From Sphingomonas sp. PP-CE-3G-477 (lineage in GTDB: Bacteria > Pseudomonadota > Alphaproteobacteria > Sphingomonadales > Sphingomonadaceae): a stretch of 64,000 nucleotides of DNA. Both the position numbers and the translations under genes were made by a program. Each line of letters begins with the position of its first letter. Position 1 is the first letter of the stretch. The stretch covers positions 310,001-374,000 of the forward strand of contig NZ_QAOF01000004.1 in assembly GCF_003050745.1 (NCBI RefSeq), given 5' to 3'. Positions 1 through 8,562 of this stretch are shown here, piece after piece. Below the pieces are notes generated by a model. It was not told where the DNA came from and ran no database searches. It was given only the letters and a program-made list of their open reading frames with translations.

Positions 1-2431
1 GGGCGACATCCGAGCGTCGCGCCGCACGCCGCGGTTCGCTCTCGGGCTTGAACGCCTCCCAGATCACCGCGGGTTTGGGATCGCTGGTGTCGGGCCACGT
101 GCCATAGACCGGACGGCCGCTACCGCGATCGATCCGGACCATGCGGATCCCGGCGGGCGCGCGGAACGGCAGCTTGGGCAGATCCTCATACGCCTTGACC
201 GCGAACTGCTTGAAGATCGGCGCGGCGAGCGTCCCGCCCTGTGCTGCGCCACCGAGGTTCTTCGGCGTGTCGAAACCGATGTACAGTCCGCCGACGAACT
301 GCGGCGTACCCCCGACGAACCACACGTCGGTCGGGCCGTTGTTGGTCCCGGTCTTGCCGAACATCGGCCGGTCGAGATCGCGCAACGTCACCGCGGTGCC
401 GCGCTGGACGACGCCTTCGGTGATGTGGACCATCTGGTAGGCGGTCATCGCGTCGAGCACCTGGCGCTGGCGCGTGATCGGCCGCGGCATCGGCTTGCCG
501 TCCCAGTCGGGCGCGTTGCAGCGATCGCAGGGCCGCCAGTTCTCGGGCCAGATCACTTTCCCGTGACGATCCTGGACGAAGTCGATCAGCGACGGCGGGC
601 CGCCCTTGCCGTTGTTGGCGAGAATAGAATACGCGTTGACCATCCGCCCGACGGTCGTCTCGCCGGCGCCGAGCGCGTAGGACAGATACGGCGCGTAATC
701 GCCGACGCCCATCTTCTTGATCGTCGCGACGACCTTGGGCATCCCGGTCTGCGCGGCGGCGCGCACCGTCATCAGGTTGCGCGACTGCTCGATACCCCAG
801 CGCATCGTGTGCGGGCCGGACCCGCGCGAATTGCCGAAGTTGCGGAAGCATTTCTGCCCCAGCCGCGCGCCCTGATAGACGCAGAACGGCCCGTCGACGA
901 TGATCGACGCGGGCGTCATGCCGTTGTCGAGCGCGGCGGAATAGACGATCGGCTTGATCGTCGAACCTGGCTGGCGCATCGCCTGAGTCGCGCGGTTGAA
1001 CGCTTGCAAGCGGTCGTCAAAGCCGCCCTGCATCGCCAGCACGCGGCCCGATGCCGGCTCCTCGACGACGAACGCGCCCGAGACCTTGGGGATCGCCCGC
1101 AGCGAAAAGTCGCCGCCGTCGGGCGCGACCGCGATGATGTCGCCGACCTTGATCGCGCCGAACGCGTTGCCGCCCTTGCCCCGCACCGGCATCTGCGCCG
1201 CGTAGCGCGGCAGCGTGCCGGTCTTGCCGGTGCGGAAGCCGAGGCTCCAGGCGTTACCGTCCTTGCCCGTCACGATCGCGGCGACCCAGTCGCGGTAATC
1301 GAGCGCGATATTGCTGTTGAGCAACGGCTGGAGCCAGTTGTCGTCCTCAATCTCGACATGACGGATCGGGCCGTTCCAGCCGCGTCCGCTGTCGAACCGC
1401 ACCAGACCATCACGCAGGGCTTGCTGCGCCAGATCCTGCAACTTCGCGTCGAACGACGTCCGCACCCACAGCCCGCCCGAATAGACGCTGTACGGCCCGT
1501 CCTTCGCGTTCTCGCCGAACTTCGCCATCAGCTGGCGGCGGACTTCCTCGACGAAATAGCCGCCGACGCTCTCGAACTTCGGCGTCCGCCGCATCACCGC
1601 GCCGAGCGGCTCGGCATTGGCCTGGTCATGCTGCGCGCGCGTGATGAAGCCGTTGTCGAGCATCCGGTTGAGCACATAGTTGCGTCGGATCATCGCGCGC
1701 TCGGTGTTGCGCATCGGATCGTAGTTCGACGGACCCTTGGGCAGGATGGCAAGATACGCCATCTGTGCGAGATCGAGCTGATCGAGCTCCTTGTCGAAAT
1801 ACGCATGGCTCGCGGCCTCGACGCCGAACGCGTTGCGGCCGAGCGCGATCTGGTTGAGGTACAGCTCGAGGATCTGCTCCTTGGTCAGCGTATCCTCGAT
1901 CTTGTACGCCAGCACCGCCTCGCGCAGTTTGCGCGACGGCGAATAGGCGTTGCCGATCAACAGGTTCTTCGCGACCTGCTGCGTGATCGTCGAGCCGCCC
2001 TTGGCGCGCTTGCCGGTGCCGAGCTTGGTCGCATAGTCGTACACCGCGCCGGCGAGGCCGGGATAGTCGACGCCGTGATGCTCGAAGAACGACTTGTCCT
2101 CCGCGGCGAGGAACGCCTTCACGAGCAGCGGCGGATATTCGGCATAGCTCAGCTCGACGCGCCGTTCGCGGGCGTAGCTGTGGATGGGTGCGCCATCGAT
2201 CCCGCGGACGTTGGTCGGCAGCGGCGGCTCGTAGGTGCGCAACGTGTCCACGGAAGGTAGGTCACGCATGACCGCGAACCAGAACGCGAAGATCGCGACG
2301 AAGCCGAGCACGACCAGCACCAGCGCCGCCTTGGTCCACCGACTCGCCCACGCGCGCGAGACCCTGCCGCGCAGCCGGTCGGAAGTGCGGCCTGTCGCCG
2401 TCGTCGAGGTGGGGGAGGGATCGGACGCCAT
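1..2431 (-). CDS. mrcA: Penicillin-binding protein 1A, bifunctional class A (3' end cut by window edge)
   Basis: Class A penicillin-binding protein that polymerises glycan strands and cross-links peptidoglycan in the periplasm. The frame stays open from an ATG at 2431 to the window edge (810 codons), so only the C-terminus is missing. After a cytoplasmic stretch there is one membrane segment at about residues 35-55. The glycosyltransferase domain follows, with the EDKSFFEHHG catalytic motif at 111-120 and a GGSTITQQ motif. The transpeptidase domain carries the STIK active-site motif with Ser490 and the KTGT motif at Lys693. An upstream gene on the same strand is not visible; the 500 bp before it are mostly repeats. 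The family assignment is firm; the choice between mrcA and other class A names rests on general architecture. Confidence 0.93.
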   Translation of the reverse strand, partial: MASDPSPTSTTATGRTSDRLRGRVSRAWASRWTKAALVLVVLGFVAIFAFWFAVMRDLPSVDTLRTYEPPLPTNVRGIDGAPIHSYARERRVELSYAEYPPLLVKAFLAAEDKSFFEHHGVDYPGLAGAVYDYATKLGTGKRAKGGSTITQQVAKNLLIGNAYSPSRKLREAVLAYKIEDTLTKEQILELYLNQIALGRNAFGVEAASHAYFDKELDQLDLAQMAYLAILPKGPSNYDPMRNTERAMIRRNYVLNRMLDNGFITRAQHDQANAEPLGAVMRRTPKFESVGGYFVEEVRRQLMAKFGENAKDGPYSVYSGGLWVRTSFDAKLQDLAQQALRDGLVRFDSGRGWNGPIRHVEIEDDNWLQPLLNSNIALDYRDWVAAIVTGKDGNAWSLGFRTGKTGTLPRYAAQMPVRGKGGNAFGAIKVGDIIAVAPDGGDFSLRAIPKVSGAFVVEEPASGRVLAMQGGFDDRLQAFNRATQAMRQPGSTIKPIVYSAALDNGMTPASIIVDGPFCVYQGARLGQKCFRNFGNSRGSGPHTMRWGIEQSRNLMTVRAAAQTGMPKVVATIKKMGVGDYAPYLSYALGAGETTVGRMVNAYSILANNGKGGPPSLIDFVQDRHGKVIWPENWRPCDRCNAPDWDGKPMPRPITRQRQVLDAMTAYQMVHITEGVVQRGTAVTLRDLDRPMFGKTGTNNGPTDVWFVGGTPQFVGGLYIGFDTPKNLGGAAQGGTLAAPIFKQFAVKAYEDLPKLPFRAPAGIRMVRIDRGSGRPVYGTWPDTSDPKPAVIWEAFKPESEPRRAARRSDVA

Positions 2432-2561
2432 GATTACTGCCGCAGCGTCTAGCAGGTTCGCGGGCGCTTGCCAGCCTTCGGTGGGATAGGGGCGGGGTGG
2501 GCTCTCGCAACGCGTTCGTCACGGACAAACTCGTCTGATGCCCGGCCCGTTCGGATATGCG

Positions 2562-2672
2562 CACCACCACGGCGGAGGCCGGGGCCCAATTGGAGAGGTG
2601 GCAATAACGGAGCGCAACAGCAGTCAGCGCCGTTTCCCAATTGGACCCCGGCCTTCGCCGGGGCGGTGTGGT
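2562..2672. repeat. Palindromic repeat, family A (AATTGG type), copy 1
   Basis: Long imperfect inverted repeat. The arms contain GGCCGGGGCCCAATTGG and its complement, about 40 bp apart, and the inner segment includes a CGGAGCG-like core. Further copies occur near 28185, 41535, 48461 and 57932. It lies in the 502-bp gap between the PBP1A gene and hrpB, which otherwise holds only a second repeat (2713-2838) and no recognisable gene. Confidence 0.85.
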
Positions 2673-2712
2673 TGGCGGGTAGGTAAGCCATCGACGTCCG
2701 TGAGCTCGAACG

Positions 2713-2838
2713 ATCCTCCCCCGCCAGGGGGAGGTGGCACCGAAGGTGACGGAGGGGGAGGACACGGACCCGAAGTCGTCGCTTACCGCCCCCTTCGTCA
2801 GGCAAGTGCCTGCCACCTCCCCCTGGCGGGCGAGGATC
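2713..2838. repeat. Palindromic repeat, CCTCCCC type
   Basis: Inverted repeat with arms reading CCTCCCCCGCCAGGGGGAGG and a near complement about 80 bp downstream. The inner segments contain GGCACCGAAGGTGACGGAGG-like sequence. It resembles the element inside truB (16243-16374). It fills most of the remaining space upstream of hrpB. Confidence 0.75.
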
Positions 2839-2933
2839 GAAAGCGCGCGATCATCGGTTTGAATCCGCACCTTCCCAACGGACCGCCCAAGCAAAACCTG
2901 TCGCCAACCCCGCTACTGTGGCAGCAGGCGCGG

Positions 2934-5456
2934 ATGACTCCGCCGCCGCTCCCGATCCTAGCCGTACTCCCCGACCTCCTCGCAACCCTCCGCGACCGAA
3001 CTTCGGCAGTTCTGGTAGCCCCCCCGGGCGCCGGCAAAACCACCGCAGTAGCGCCGGCTCTCCTCAACGAACCCTGGTGCACCGGCGAGATACTCCTCCT
3101 TTCCCCCCGCCGCCTCGCCGCGCGCGCCGCCGCCGAACGCATGGCCTCCACCGCTGGCGAACCGGTAGGCCATACGTTCGGCTACGCCACCCGCATGGAC
3201 AGCAAGCGCTCCGCTGCGACCCGCGTGACGGTCATCACGGAGGGCATCTTCGTAGCCCGTATCCAGGCCGATCCCGAACTCGCCGGCGTGTCGGCAGTGC
3301 TGTTCGACGAAGTCCACGAGCGCAGCCTGGATGGCGATTTCGGCCTCGCGCTGGCGCTCGATGTCCAGGCCGGCTTCCGCCCCGACCTCCGTATCGTTGC
3401 GATGTCTGCAACGCTCGACGGTGCACGGTTCGCAGCATTGATGGACGGCGCCCCCGTCATCGAAAGCGGAGGCCGCAGCTATCCCCTGACCCTTCGCCAC
3501 ATCGGGCGGCAAGCCGAACTCCGCATCGAGGACTCGGTCGCCGTCGCGATCCGCCGCGCGCTCGGCGAAGCGGAGGGTGGCGTGCTCGCGTTCCTACCCG
3601 GCGTCGCGGAGATCGAACGGACCGCCGACCGCCTCGCCAATTTGCCCGACGACATCGTCCTTCACGAACTCCACGGCAGCCTTGACCCCGCCGCGCAGCG
3701 CGCCGCGATCCTCCCGGAGCCAGACGGCCGCCGGAAGGTCGTGCTCGCGACCAGCATCGCCGAGACCAGCTTGACGCTCGATGGCATCCGCATCGTCGTC
3801 GACTCGGGGCTGGCGAGACGCCCCCGCTACGACCGCGCCGCCGGCATGACGCGCCTGGTCACCGAGCGCGCAAGCCAGGCCGCGGTCACCCAACGCGCTG
3901 GCCGCGCCGCGCGGCTGGGGCCGGGCATCGCGTATCGCTTGTGGGAAGAAGCGGCGACCGCAGGCCTCCCAAGGTACGACCCGCCGGAAATCCTGGAGGC
4001 GGACCTGTCCGCGTTGGTGCTGGCGTGCGCATTATGGGGTGTCGGCGATCCGCGCGACCTCCGCTGGATCGACCCGCCCCCCGCCGCCGCGATCGACGAG
4101 GCAATGGCGCGGCTGACGACGCTGGAGGCGATCGAAGACGGTCGCCCGACCTTGCATGGCCGCGCGATCGCGAAGCTGCCGATGCCGCCGAGACTCGCGC
4201 ATATGCTGCTGAGGGCGGGGGAGCGCGGCTTGGCAAACACAGCGGCGCAGATCGCGGTTCTGCTCGGCGAGCGCGGGATCGGTGGACAGGACGTTGATCT
4301 GGAAACCCGCCTCCGCCGCTGGAAAACCGAGCGCGGGGCCAAGGCACAAGCGGCGCGAGCAATGGCGGAAAGGTGGGCAAAACTTGCCCCCCTCCCGCTT
4401 GCGGGAGGGGTCGGGGGAGGGCGCGACATACCCCAAGCGCGCGGCACTGCTGGGTCAGCCCCTCCCCCGACCCCTCCCGCAAGCGGGAGGGGAGCAGAAG
4501 TGTGTGTCGCGCTCGGCTTCCCTGATCGCGTCGCGCGACGGCGCGACCCGTCCGGCGAAACCTGGGCCTCGGTCGGCGGACGCGGGTTCAAGCTCGACCC
4601 GACGTCACCGCTCGCCCGCTCCGAATGGCTCGCCGTCGCCGACACGCAGGGCTCGGCCGCTGGCGCGCGCATTCTCTCAGCAGTGGTGATCGACCAGGCC
4701 ACAGTCGAAACCCTCTTCGCCGACCGCATCGAATTCCGCCGCACCGTCACGTTCGACCCCACGACCGGGGGCATCCAAACGCTGCGCGAACGCCGCCTCG
4801 GGGCGATCCGCCTGTCGAGCGGCCCTGACAGCGGCGCCGACCCCGATGCGATCCTCGCCGCGCTCATCGACGGCGTCCGCGAACACGGCGTTGCGCTGCT
4901 ACCGTGGAGCGACGGCGCCCAAGCGCTGCGCGACCGCGCCGCCTATGCAGGCGTTCAACTCGACGACGCGATCCTGCTCGACCGCGCCGACGAATGGCTC
5001 GCCTCGCTCCTGGCCGGCAAACGCCGACTCGACGCGATCGTCCCCGGTGCGCTGGCTGAAGCCTTGCGCAACCTGCTCGGCTGGGACGCGATGCAGACGA
5101 TCAACCGCCTTGCCCCGCCCGATTTCACCAGCCCCGCCGGCAGCACGCACGCGATCGACTACGCAGCCGAAGGTGGCCCCCGGGTCGAACTCCGCGTGCA
5201 AGCCTTGTTCGGCCTCGCGGTCCACCCGGTGATCGGCGAGGCCCGCGTACCGCTAGTGCTGAGCCTCACATCGCCCGCCGGCCGTCCGATCCAGACAACG
5301 CGCGACCTGCCCGGTTTCTGGGCAGGCAGCTGGACCGCGGTGGCGAAGGAAATGCGCGGCCGCTACCCCAAGCATCCCTGGCCCGACGACCCCGCCGCGG
5401 CGTCCGCCACGCTGCGCACGAAAAAGGCGGATGCAAGGGCCGCCGGTTCGCGATAA
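2934..5456 (+). CDS. hrpB: ATP-dependent RNA helicase HrpB
   Basis: DEAH-box RNA helicase of the HrpB family, 840 residues; the cellular role of HrpB is poorly defined. Walker A (GAGKTT) is at residues 32-37, followed by a DEVH Walker B (VLFDEVHERS), the SAT motif (MSATLDGARF) and the QRAGRAAR motif VI. The C-terminal HrpB domain begins near ALGFPDRVARRR. The ATG at 2934 was chosen because the conserved N-terminus follows it directly; the frame is open further upstream but only through repeat DNA. About 37 residues (roughly 485-522) just before the C-terminal domain come from a palindromic repeat inserted in frame. The stop is 9 bp before the next gene, so the two may be cotranscribed. Confidence 0.93.
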   Translation: MTPPPLPILAVLPDLLATLRDRTSAVLVAPPGAGKTTAVAPALLNEPWCTGEILLLSPRRLAARAAAERMASTAGEPVGHTFGYATRMDSKRSAATRVTVITEGIFVARIQADPELAGVSAVLFDEVHERSLDGDFGLALALDVQAGFRPDLRIVAMSATLDGARFAALMDGAPVIESGGRSYPLTLRHIGRQAELRIEDSVAVAIRRALGEAEGGVLAFLPGVAEIERTADRLANLPDDIVLHELHGSLDPAAQRAAILPEPDGRRKVVLATSIAETSLTLDGIRIVVDSGLARRPRYDRAAGMTRLVTERASQAAVTQRAGRAARLGPGIAYRLWEEAATAGLPRYDPPEILEADLSALVLACALWGVGDPRDLRWIDPPPAAAIDEAMARLTTLEAIEDGRPTLHGRAIAKLPMPPRLAHMLLRAGERGLANTAAQIAVLLGERGIGGQDVDLETRLRRWKTERGAKAQAARAMAERWAKLAPLPLAGGVGGGRDIPQARGTAGSAPPPTPPASGRGAEVCVALGFPDRVARRRDPSGETWASVGGRGFKLDPTSPLARSEWLAVADTQGSAAGARILSAVVIDQATVETLFADRIEFRRTVTFDPTTGGIQTLRERRLGAIRLSSGPDSGADPDAILAALIDGVREHGVALLPWSDGAQALRDRAAYAGVQLDDAILLDRADEWLASLLAGKRRLDAIVPGALAEALRNLLGWDAMQTINRLAPPDFTSPAGSTHAIDYAAEGGPRVELRVQALFGLAVHPVIGEARVPLVLSLTSPAGRPIQTTRDLPGFWAGSWTAVAKEMRGRYPKHPWPDDPAAASATLRTKKADARAAGSR
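4387..4498. repeat. Palindromic repeat inside hrpB, family C
   Basis: Inverted repeat with arms CCCTCCCGCTTGCGGGAGGG and its complement, each arm itself a small palindrome, separated by about 55 bp. An intergenic copy at 26294-26403 shares the arms and the trailing GGAGCAGAAG. Here it is read through in frame as LPLAGGVGGG...PPPTPPASGRG. Confidence 0.9.
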
Positions 5457-5465
5457 GGGGGGCTC

Positions 5466-5747
5466 ATGCCAACCGCCCGTATCTTCCAGCGCCCCAAGAA
5501 CGCCATGCAGTCCGGCAAGCACCGGACCGACGCCTGGCAGCTCGAATTCGAACCCTCGGAGCCCAAGCGCCCCGACCCGCTCACCGGCTGGGCCGGCAGC
5601 GGCGACACGCGCGACCAGCTGCGCCTGCTGTTCCCGACTGCAGAGGCGGCGATCGCGCACTGCGAGCGCGAGGGGTTCGGTTACACCGTCGTGCCCGCGC
5701 CGCAGAAGACGCTGAAGCTGCAGAGCTACGCGGATAACTTCAAGTAA
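5466..5747 (+). CDS. ETC complex I subunit, NDUFS4-like
   Basis: Small 93-residue protein of the complex I accessory subunit family related to mitochondrial NDUFS4, a supernumerary subunit attached to NADH:ubiquinone oxidoreductase and found in alphaproteobacteria. The N-terminus contains ARIFQRPKNAMQSG, and the middle has a W-x-LEFEP stretch followed by GWAGSGDT. The C-terminus AHCEREGFGYTVVPAP is typical of the family. There is no signal peptide or membrane segment. It sits 9 bp downstream of hrpB, far from any nuo operon in this window, so its placement says little about function. Confidence 0.85.
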   Translation: MPTARIFQRPKNAMQSGKHRTDAWQLEFEPSEPKRPDPLTGWAGSGDTRDQLRLLFPTAEAAIAHCEREGFGYTVVPAPQKTLKLQSYADNFK

Positions 5748-5783
5748 GCTGGGAGGGAGCGGCGCTAGGCCCTCCCGCACCTC

Positions 5784-5841
5784 CTTGTTCTCCCGCGAAG
5801 CCGGGAGCCCAGTCTGGGTCCCCGCCTTCGTGGGGAAACAG
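5784..5841. repeat. Palindromic repeat, family B (CCCGCGAAGGCGGG type), copy 1
   Basis: Inverted repeat of about 57 bp: TTGTTCTCCCGCGAAG followed by GGGAGCCCAGTCTGGG and a complementary arm ending in GGGGAAACA. Family B is the commonest repeat in the window, with other copies near 15420, 37447, 41420, 48602, 54552, 55425 and 58091. This one lies between the convergent NDUFS4-like and NUDIX genes. Confidence 0.85.
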
Positions 5842-5848
5842 GCATTGG

Positions 5849-6352
5849 TTAGAGGATCGAACCCGCCAGGATCAGCAGCATCTTGGTATCGATCGCCACG
5901 CCAGCGGCCCGCTTCTCGGCCACGAACGCCGGCACGTCCGCCAGCGGCACCCGGTGCACGGTGATGTTCTCGTCACCATCACCGCCCCCGTCGCTTACCT
6001 TCGTCAGCCCGGTCGCGCGGACCAGCGTGAAGCATTCCGACGTCATCCCCGGCGACGAGTAGAACACGCTCAGATCCTCGATCGCGTCTGCGCGGTAGCC
6101 GGTCTCTTCCTCCAGTTCGCGTCCGGCGGCGACCGCGACGCTCTCGCCCGCGGTCTCGTCACCGACCAAGCCTGCCGGTAGCTCCAGGCACGCCCGCCCG
6201 AGCGGCACGCGAAACTGCTCCACCAGGATCACGTCGCCCTCGTCGATCGCGACGATCACGGCCGCCGCGATCTCGCCCTGGCGCGCGGCGAATTCCCACG
6301 TGCCTTCGGTCTGCACGGTCAGGAATTTCCCGGCCCATACGGTCTTGCTCAT
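5849..6352 (-). CDS. NUDIX hydrolase, ADP-ribose pyrophosphatase-like
   Basis: A 167-residue NUDIX hydrolase. The NUDIX box is readable as GLVGDETAGESVAVAAGREL followed by EEETG, giving the G-x5-E-x7-REUxEExGU pattern that binds the divalent metal. The upstream VEQFRVPLGRACLELPAG is characteristic of the ADP-ribose/nucleotide-sugar subgroup. The predicted reaction is hydrolysis of a nucleoside diphosphate linked to another moiety; the exact substrate cannot be told. The ATG at 6352 overlaps the stop of the TPM gene upstream by 4 bp (ATGA), so it is probably translated together with that cluster. Confidence 0.88.
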   Translation of the reverse strand: MSKTVWAGKFLTVQTEGTWEFAARQGEIAAAVIVAIDEGDVILVEQFRVPLGRACLELPAGLVGDETAGESVAVAAGRELEEETGYRADAIEDLSVFYSSPGMTSECFTLVRATGLTKVSDGGGDGDENITVHRVPLADVPAFVAEKRAAGVAIDTKMLLILAGSIL

Positions 6353-7014
6353 AGTTCGATCAGCCTGTCCGGAAGCTCGTTCACCGGCGCACCGGTCCGC
6401 GGGAAATGCTCGGCGAGCACCGTCCCGATCTGCGCGACCGCATCCGCCATCCCGTCGGCGGGGCGATCGTCGCGCACGCCGGCGAGCACCGCCGCCATCG
6501 CCGCGCCCCAGGTCTCGTTCGGCACGCGCGAGTGGATCGCGTCGTCGGCGATGATCTCCGCGCGGTGCTCGGCAAGCGACAGGTACAGCAGCACGCCGGT
6601 CGAGCCCTTGGTGCGCTTCTCCGCGCCCGCACGAAACAGGAGCAGAGCCCGCCGCCGCACCCGCCGCGCCTTGGTCGCACCCGGCGTCAGCGCGAGTCTT
6701 GCCGGAGTCCACGCCAGCACCAGCCGTACGCCCAGGAACACCAGAGTCACCAGCACCAGCGCCACCACGTACAGCGCACCCTGCGGTGCTGCCTGCCAGG
6801 GATCGACCAACGCGTAGATATGGTCCGCCGCGACCGGATGATATGCGAGCAGCGCCAGCGTCAGCAGCATCGCCAGCACGCCCCAGTGCATCGACACGTC
6901 GTGATACGCATCGGACTGCCGCGCGACGATCGTCACGATCTCGCCGGTCGTCGCGGTCTCTGCCTGCGTGACTGCCGCGGTGACTCGGTCGTGGTCGGTG
7001 TCGCTCAACCGCAT
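6349..7014 (-). CDS. TPM-domain membrane protein
   Basis: 221-residue protein with an N-terminal TPM-like segment (TGEIVTIVARQSDAYHDV), two membrane segments near residues 45-65 and 85-110, and a C-terminal soluble TPM-type domain (GVLLYLSLAEHRAEIIADDA). TPM proteins are often encoded with LemA family members; their function is not settled. The ATG at 7014 is 1 bp beyond the stop of the neighbouring TPM gene and the 3' end overlaps the NUDIX gene by 4 bp, so a single transcript lemA-TPM-TPM-NUDIX is likely. Confidence 0.82.
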   Translation of the reverse strand: MRLSDTDHDRVTAAVTQAETATTGEIVTIVARQSDAYHDVSMHWGVLAMLLTLALLAYHPVAADHIYALVDPWQAAPQGALYVVALVLVTLVFLGVRLVLAWTPARLALTPGATKARRVRRRALLLFRAGAEKRTKGSTGVLLYLSLAEHRAEIIADDAIHSRVPNETWGAAMAAVLAGVRDDRPADGMADAVAQIGTVLAEHFPRTGAPVNELPDRLIEL

Positions 7015-7015
7015 G

Positions 7016-7852
7016 TCACCATCCCCCCGATGCGCCGCCGCCGCCGCCGGATCCACCGCCACCGCCGCCAAAACCACCGCCGCCCCAGCCGCCGCCCCAG
7101 CTTCCGCCACCGCCACTACCGCCGCCACGGGTCATCGCATCGGCAATGCTCCACAACACGATCGGCAAGGCGCCGCTGCCACCGCCGCGGCTGCCACCAT
7201 CGACGTAATGCTTGCCGCCCGCGCGCCGCGAGATCATCGGAATGACGATCGCCGCGAGCACGATCCCGAAGAAGATCAGCCCGATCGGCACGCCGCCGCC
7301 GCTGCTGGTCTTGCGCGCGTGCGTCTTGTCATACTCGGCCGCCGCGGCCGTAACCTTCGCGCGCGCTTCCGCATCGGGCAGCGCGAGCTGGTCCGCCACC
7401 GCGTTCGTCCCCGCGACGATCCCGCCGGGAATGTCGCCCGCCTTGAAGCGCGGCAGGATCTGCTGGTTGATCACCACGCTGGAGAACGCGTCGGTCAGCA
7501 CCGGCTCCAGGCCATAACCGACCTCGATCCGCACCTTCCGGTCGTTCGGCGCGACCAGAAGGATCGCGCCGTTGTTCGCGTCTTTCAGCCCGACGCCCCA
7601 GCTCCGCAGCAGGCTATTGCCGTAATCCTCGATCGGATAGCCTTCGAGATCGGGCACCGTCGCGACCACCAGCTGGTTGCCGGTCGTCTTTTGCAGGTCG
7701 TCGAGCCGCTTGGTCAGCGCCGCTTCCTGATCGGGCGGGATGACGTTCGCCGCATCGACGACGAAGCCGGTGAACTTGGGAAGCGTCTGCGCGGTTGCGG
7801 CGCCGCTTCCCAGCAGCACCGCGAACGCCAGCGTCAGGAGACGGCGGAGCAT
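7016..7852 (-). CDS. YgcG-type TPM-domain protein, secreted and membrane anchored
   Basis: 278 residues: signal peptide (residues 1-21, cleavage after ATAQ), a TPM domain (VVDAANVIPPDQEAALTKRL to about residue 150), one membrane segment (PIGLIFFGIVLAAIVIPM) and a glycine-rich tail of about 50 residues ending in GGGGGASGGW. This is the standard layout of YgcG-like TPM proteins. The domain probably faces the periplasm. It lies between lemA and a second TPM gene, 10 bp downstream of lemA. The Gly-rich tail is typical for the family rather than an assembly problem. Confidence 0.85.
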   Translation of the reverse strand: MLRRLLTLAFAVLLGSGAATAQTLPKFTGFVVDAANVIPPDQEAALTKRLDDLQKTTGNQLVVATVPDLEGYPIEDYGNSLLRSWGVGLKDANNGAILLVAPNDRKVRIEVGYGLEPVLTDAFSSVVINQQILPRFKAGDIPGGIVAGTNAVADQLALPDAEARAKVTAAAAEYDKTHARKTSSGGGVPIGLIFFGIVLAAIVIPMISRRAGGKHYVDGGSRGGGSGALPIVLWSIADAMTRGGGSGGGGSWGGGWGGGGFGGGGGGSGGGGGASGGW

Positions 7853-7862
7853 GATGCCCCGA

Positions 7863-8459
7863 TCAGCTCGCGTTGCCGAAGTTCACCGTCGGCGCGGTCT
7901 CGGCGCCCGGCGTGGTCGCCGCGAACGGCACCATCGGCTTGGCACCATAGAAGATCTTCGCGCCGACCGCGTCGGGGAAGGTGCGGATCTTGGTGTTATA
8001 CGCCTGCACCGCGCCGTTGTAATCGCGTCGCGCAATCGTGATGCGGTTCTCGGTGCCCTCGAGCTGGCTCATCAGCGTGGTGTAGTTGGCCTGGCTCTTC
8101 AGCTCGGGATACGCCTCCTGCAAGCGCTGGAGCGATACGCCGACCGCACCCTGGACGCGCTGATACTGCTCCATCTTCGCCGGATCGGAGAGATCGGCGG
8201 CCGACACCTGCACGGAGTTCGCAGCGGAGCGTGCCTGCGTCACCTGGACGAGGATATCCTTCTCCTGCGCGCCCGCCGCCTTCACGGTCGCGACGAGGTT
8301 GGGGATCAGGTCCGCGCGGCGTTGATAATTGTTCTGGACGTCGGCCCAGCGTGCCTTCGCGGTCTCTTCCGCGGTCGGGATGCTGTTGATCCCGCACCCG
8401 GCCAGCGCCGATGCGAGGAGGATCGCGGCGGTACCGCGGGCGATTGGGGCACGTGACAT
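7863..8459 (-). CDS. lemA: LemA family lipoprotein
   Basis: 198-residue LemA family protein. The N-terminus has a lipoprotein signal with lipobox LAGC at about residues 19-22, followed by the conserved W-x-DVQNNYQRRADLIPNLVATV region, the NxYQxRxDLxPNLVxxVK signature of LemA. The rest is predicted helical (YPELKSQANYTTLMSQLEGT, ENRITIARRDYN). Family members are membrane-attached helical proteins of unclear function that commonly neighbour TPM-domain genes, as here. The ATG at 8457-8459 was chosen over an upstream in-frame start because it begins directly with the signal sequence. Confidence 0.92.
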   Translation of the reverse strand: MSRAPIARGTAAILLASALAGCGINSIPTAEETAKARWADVQNNYQRRADLIPNLVATVKAAGAQEKDILVQVTQARSAANSVQVSAADLSDPAKMEQYQRVQGAVGVSLQRLQEAYPELKSQANYTTLMSQLEGTENRITIARRDYNGAVQAYNTKIRTFPDAVGAKIFYGAKPMVPFAATTPGAETAPTVNFGNAS

Positions 8460-8562
8460 CGGGGCTCTCCTGAATACCTGTGTCACCCTCATAGGACAGT
8501 CCGCAGGGTTGGCGAAACCGAAATCGATGGTTAGCGTCGGTGGGGCAACAGAGGGGGCGTAG

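Noticed and set aside
425..2260. 611-codon open frame on the plus strand
   Set aside because: It is antisense to the penicillin-binding protein gene, whose motifs are clear; the translated sequence is Arg/His-rich without any family motif, typical of a high-GC shadow frame.
2538..2933. Longer N-terminus for HrpB
   Set aside because: The frame stays open, but this DNA is two palindromic repeats; the conserved helicase start follows the ATG at 2934.
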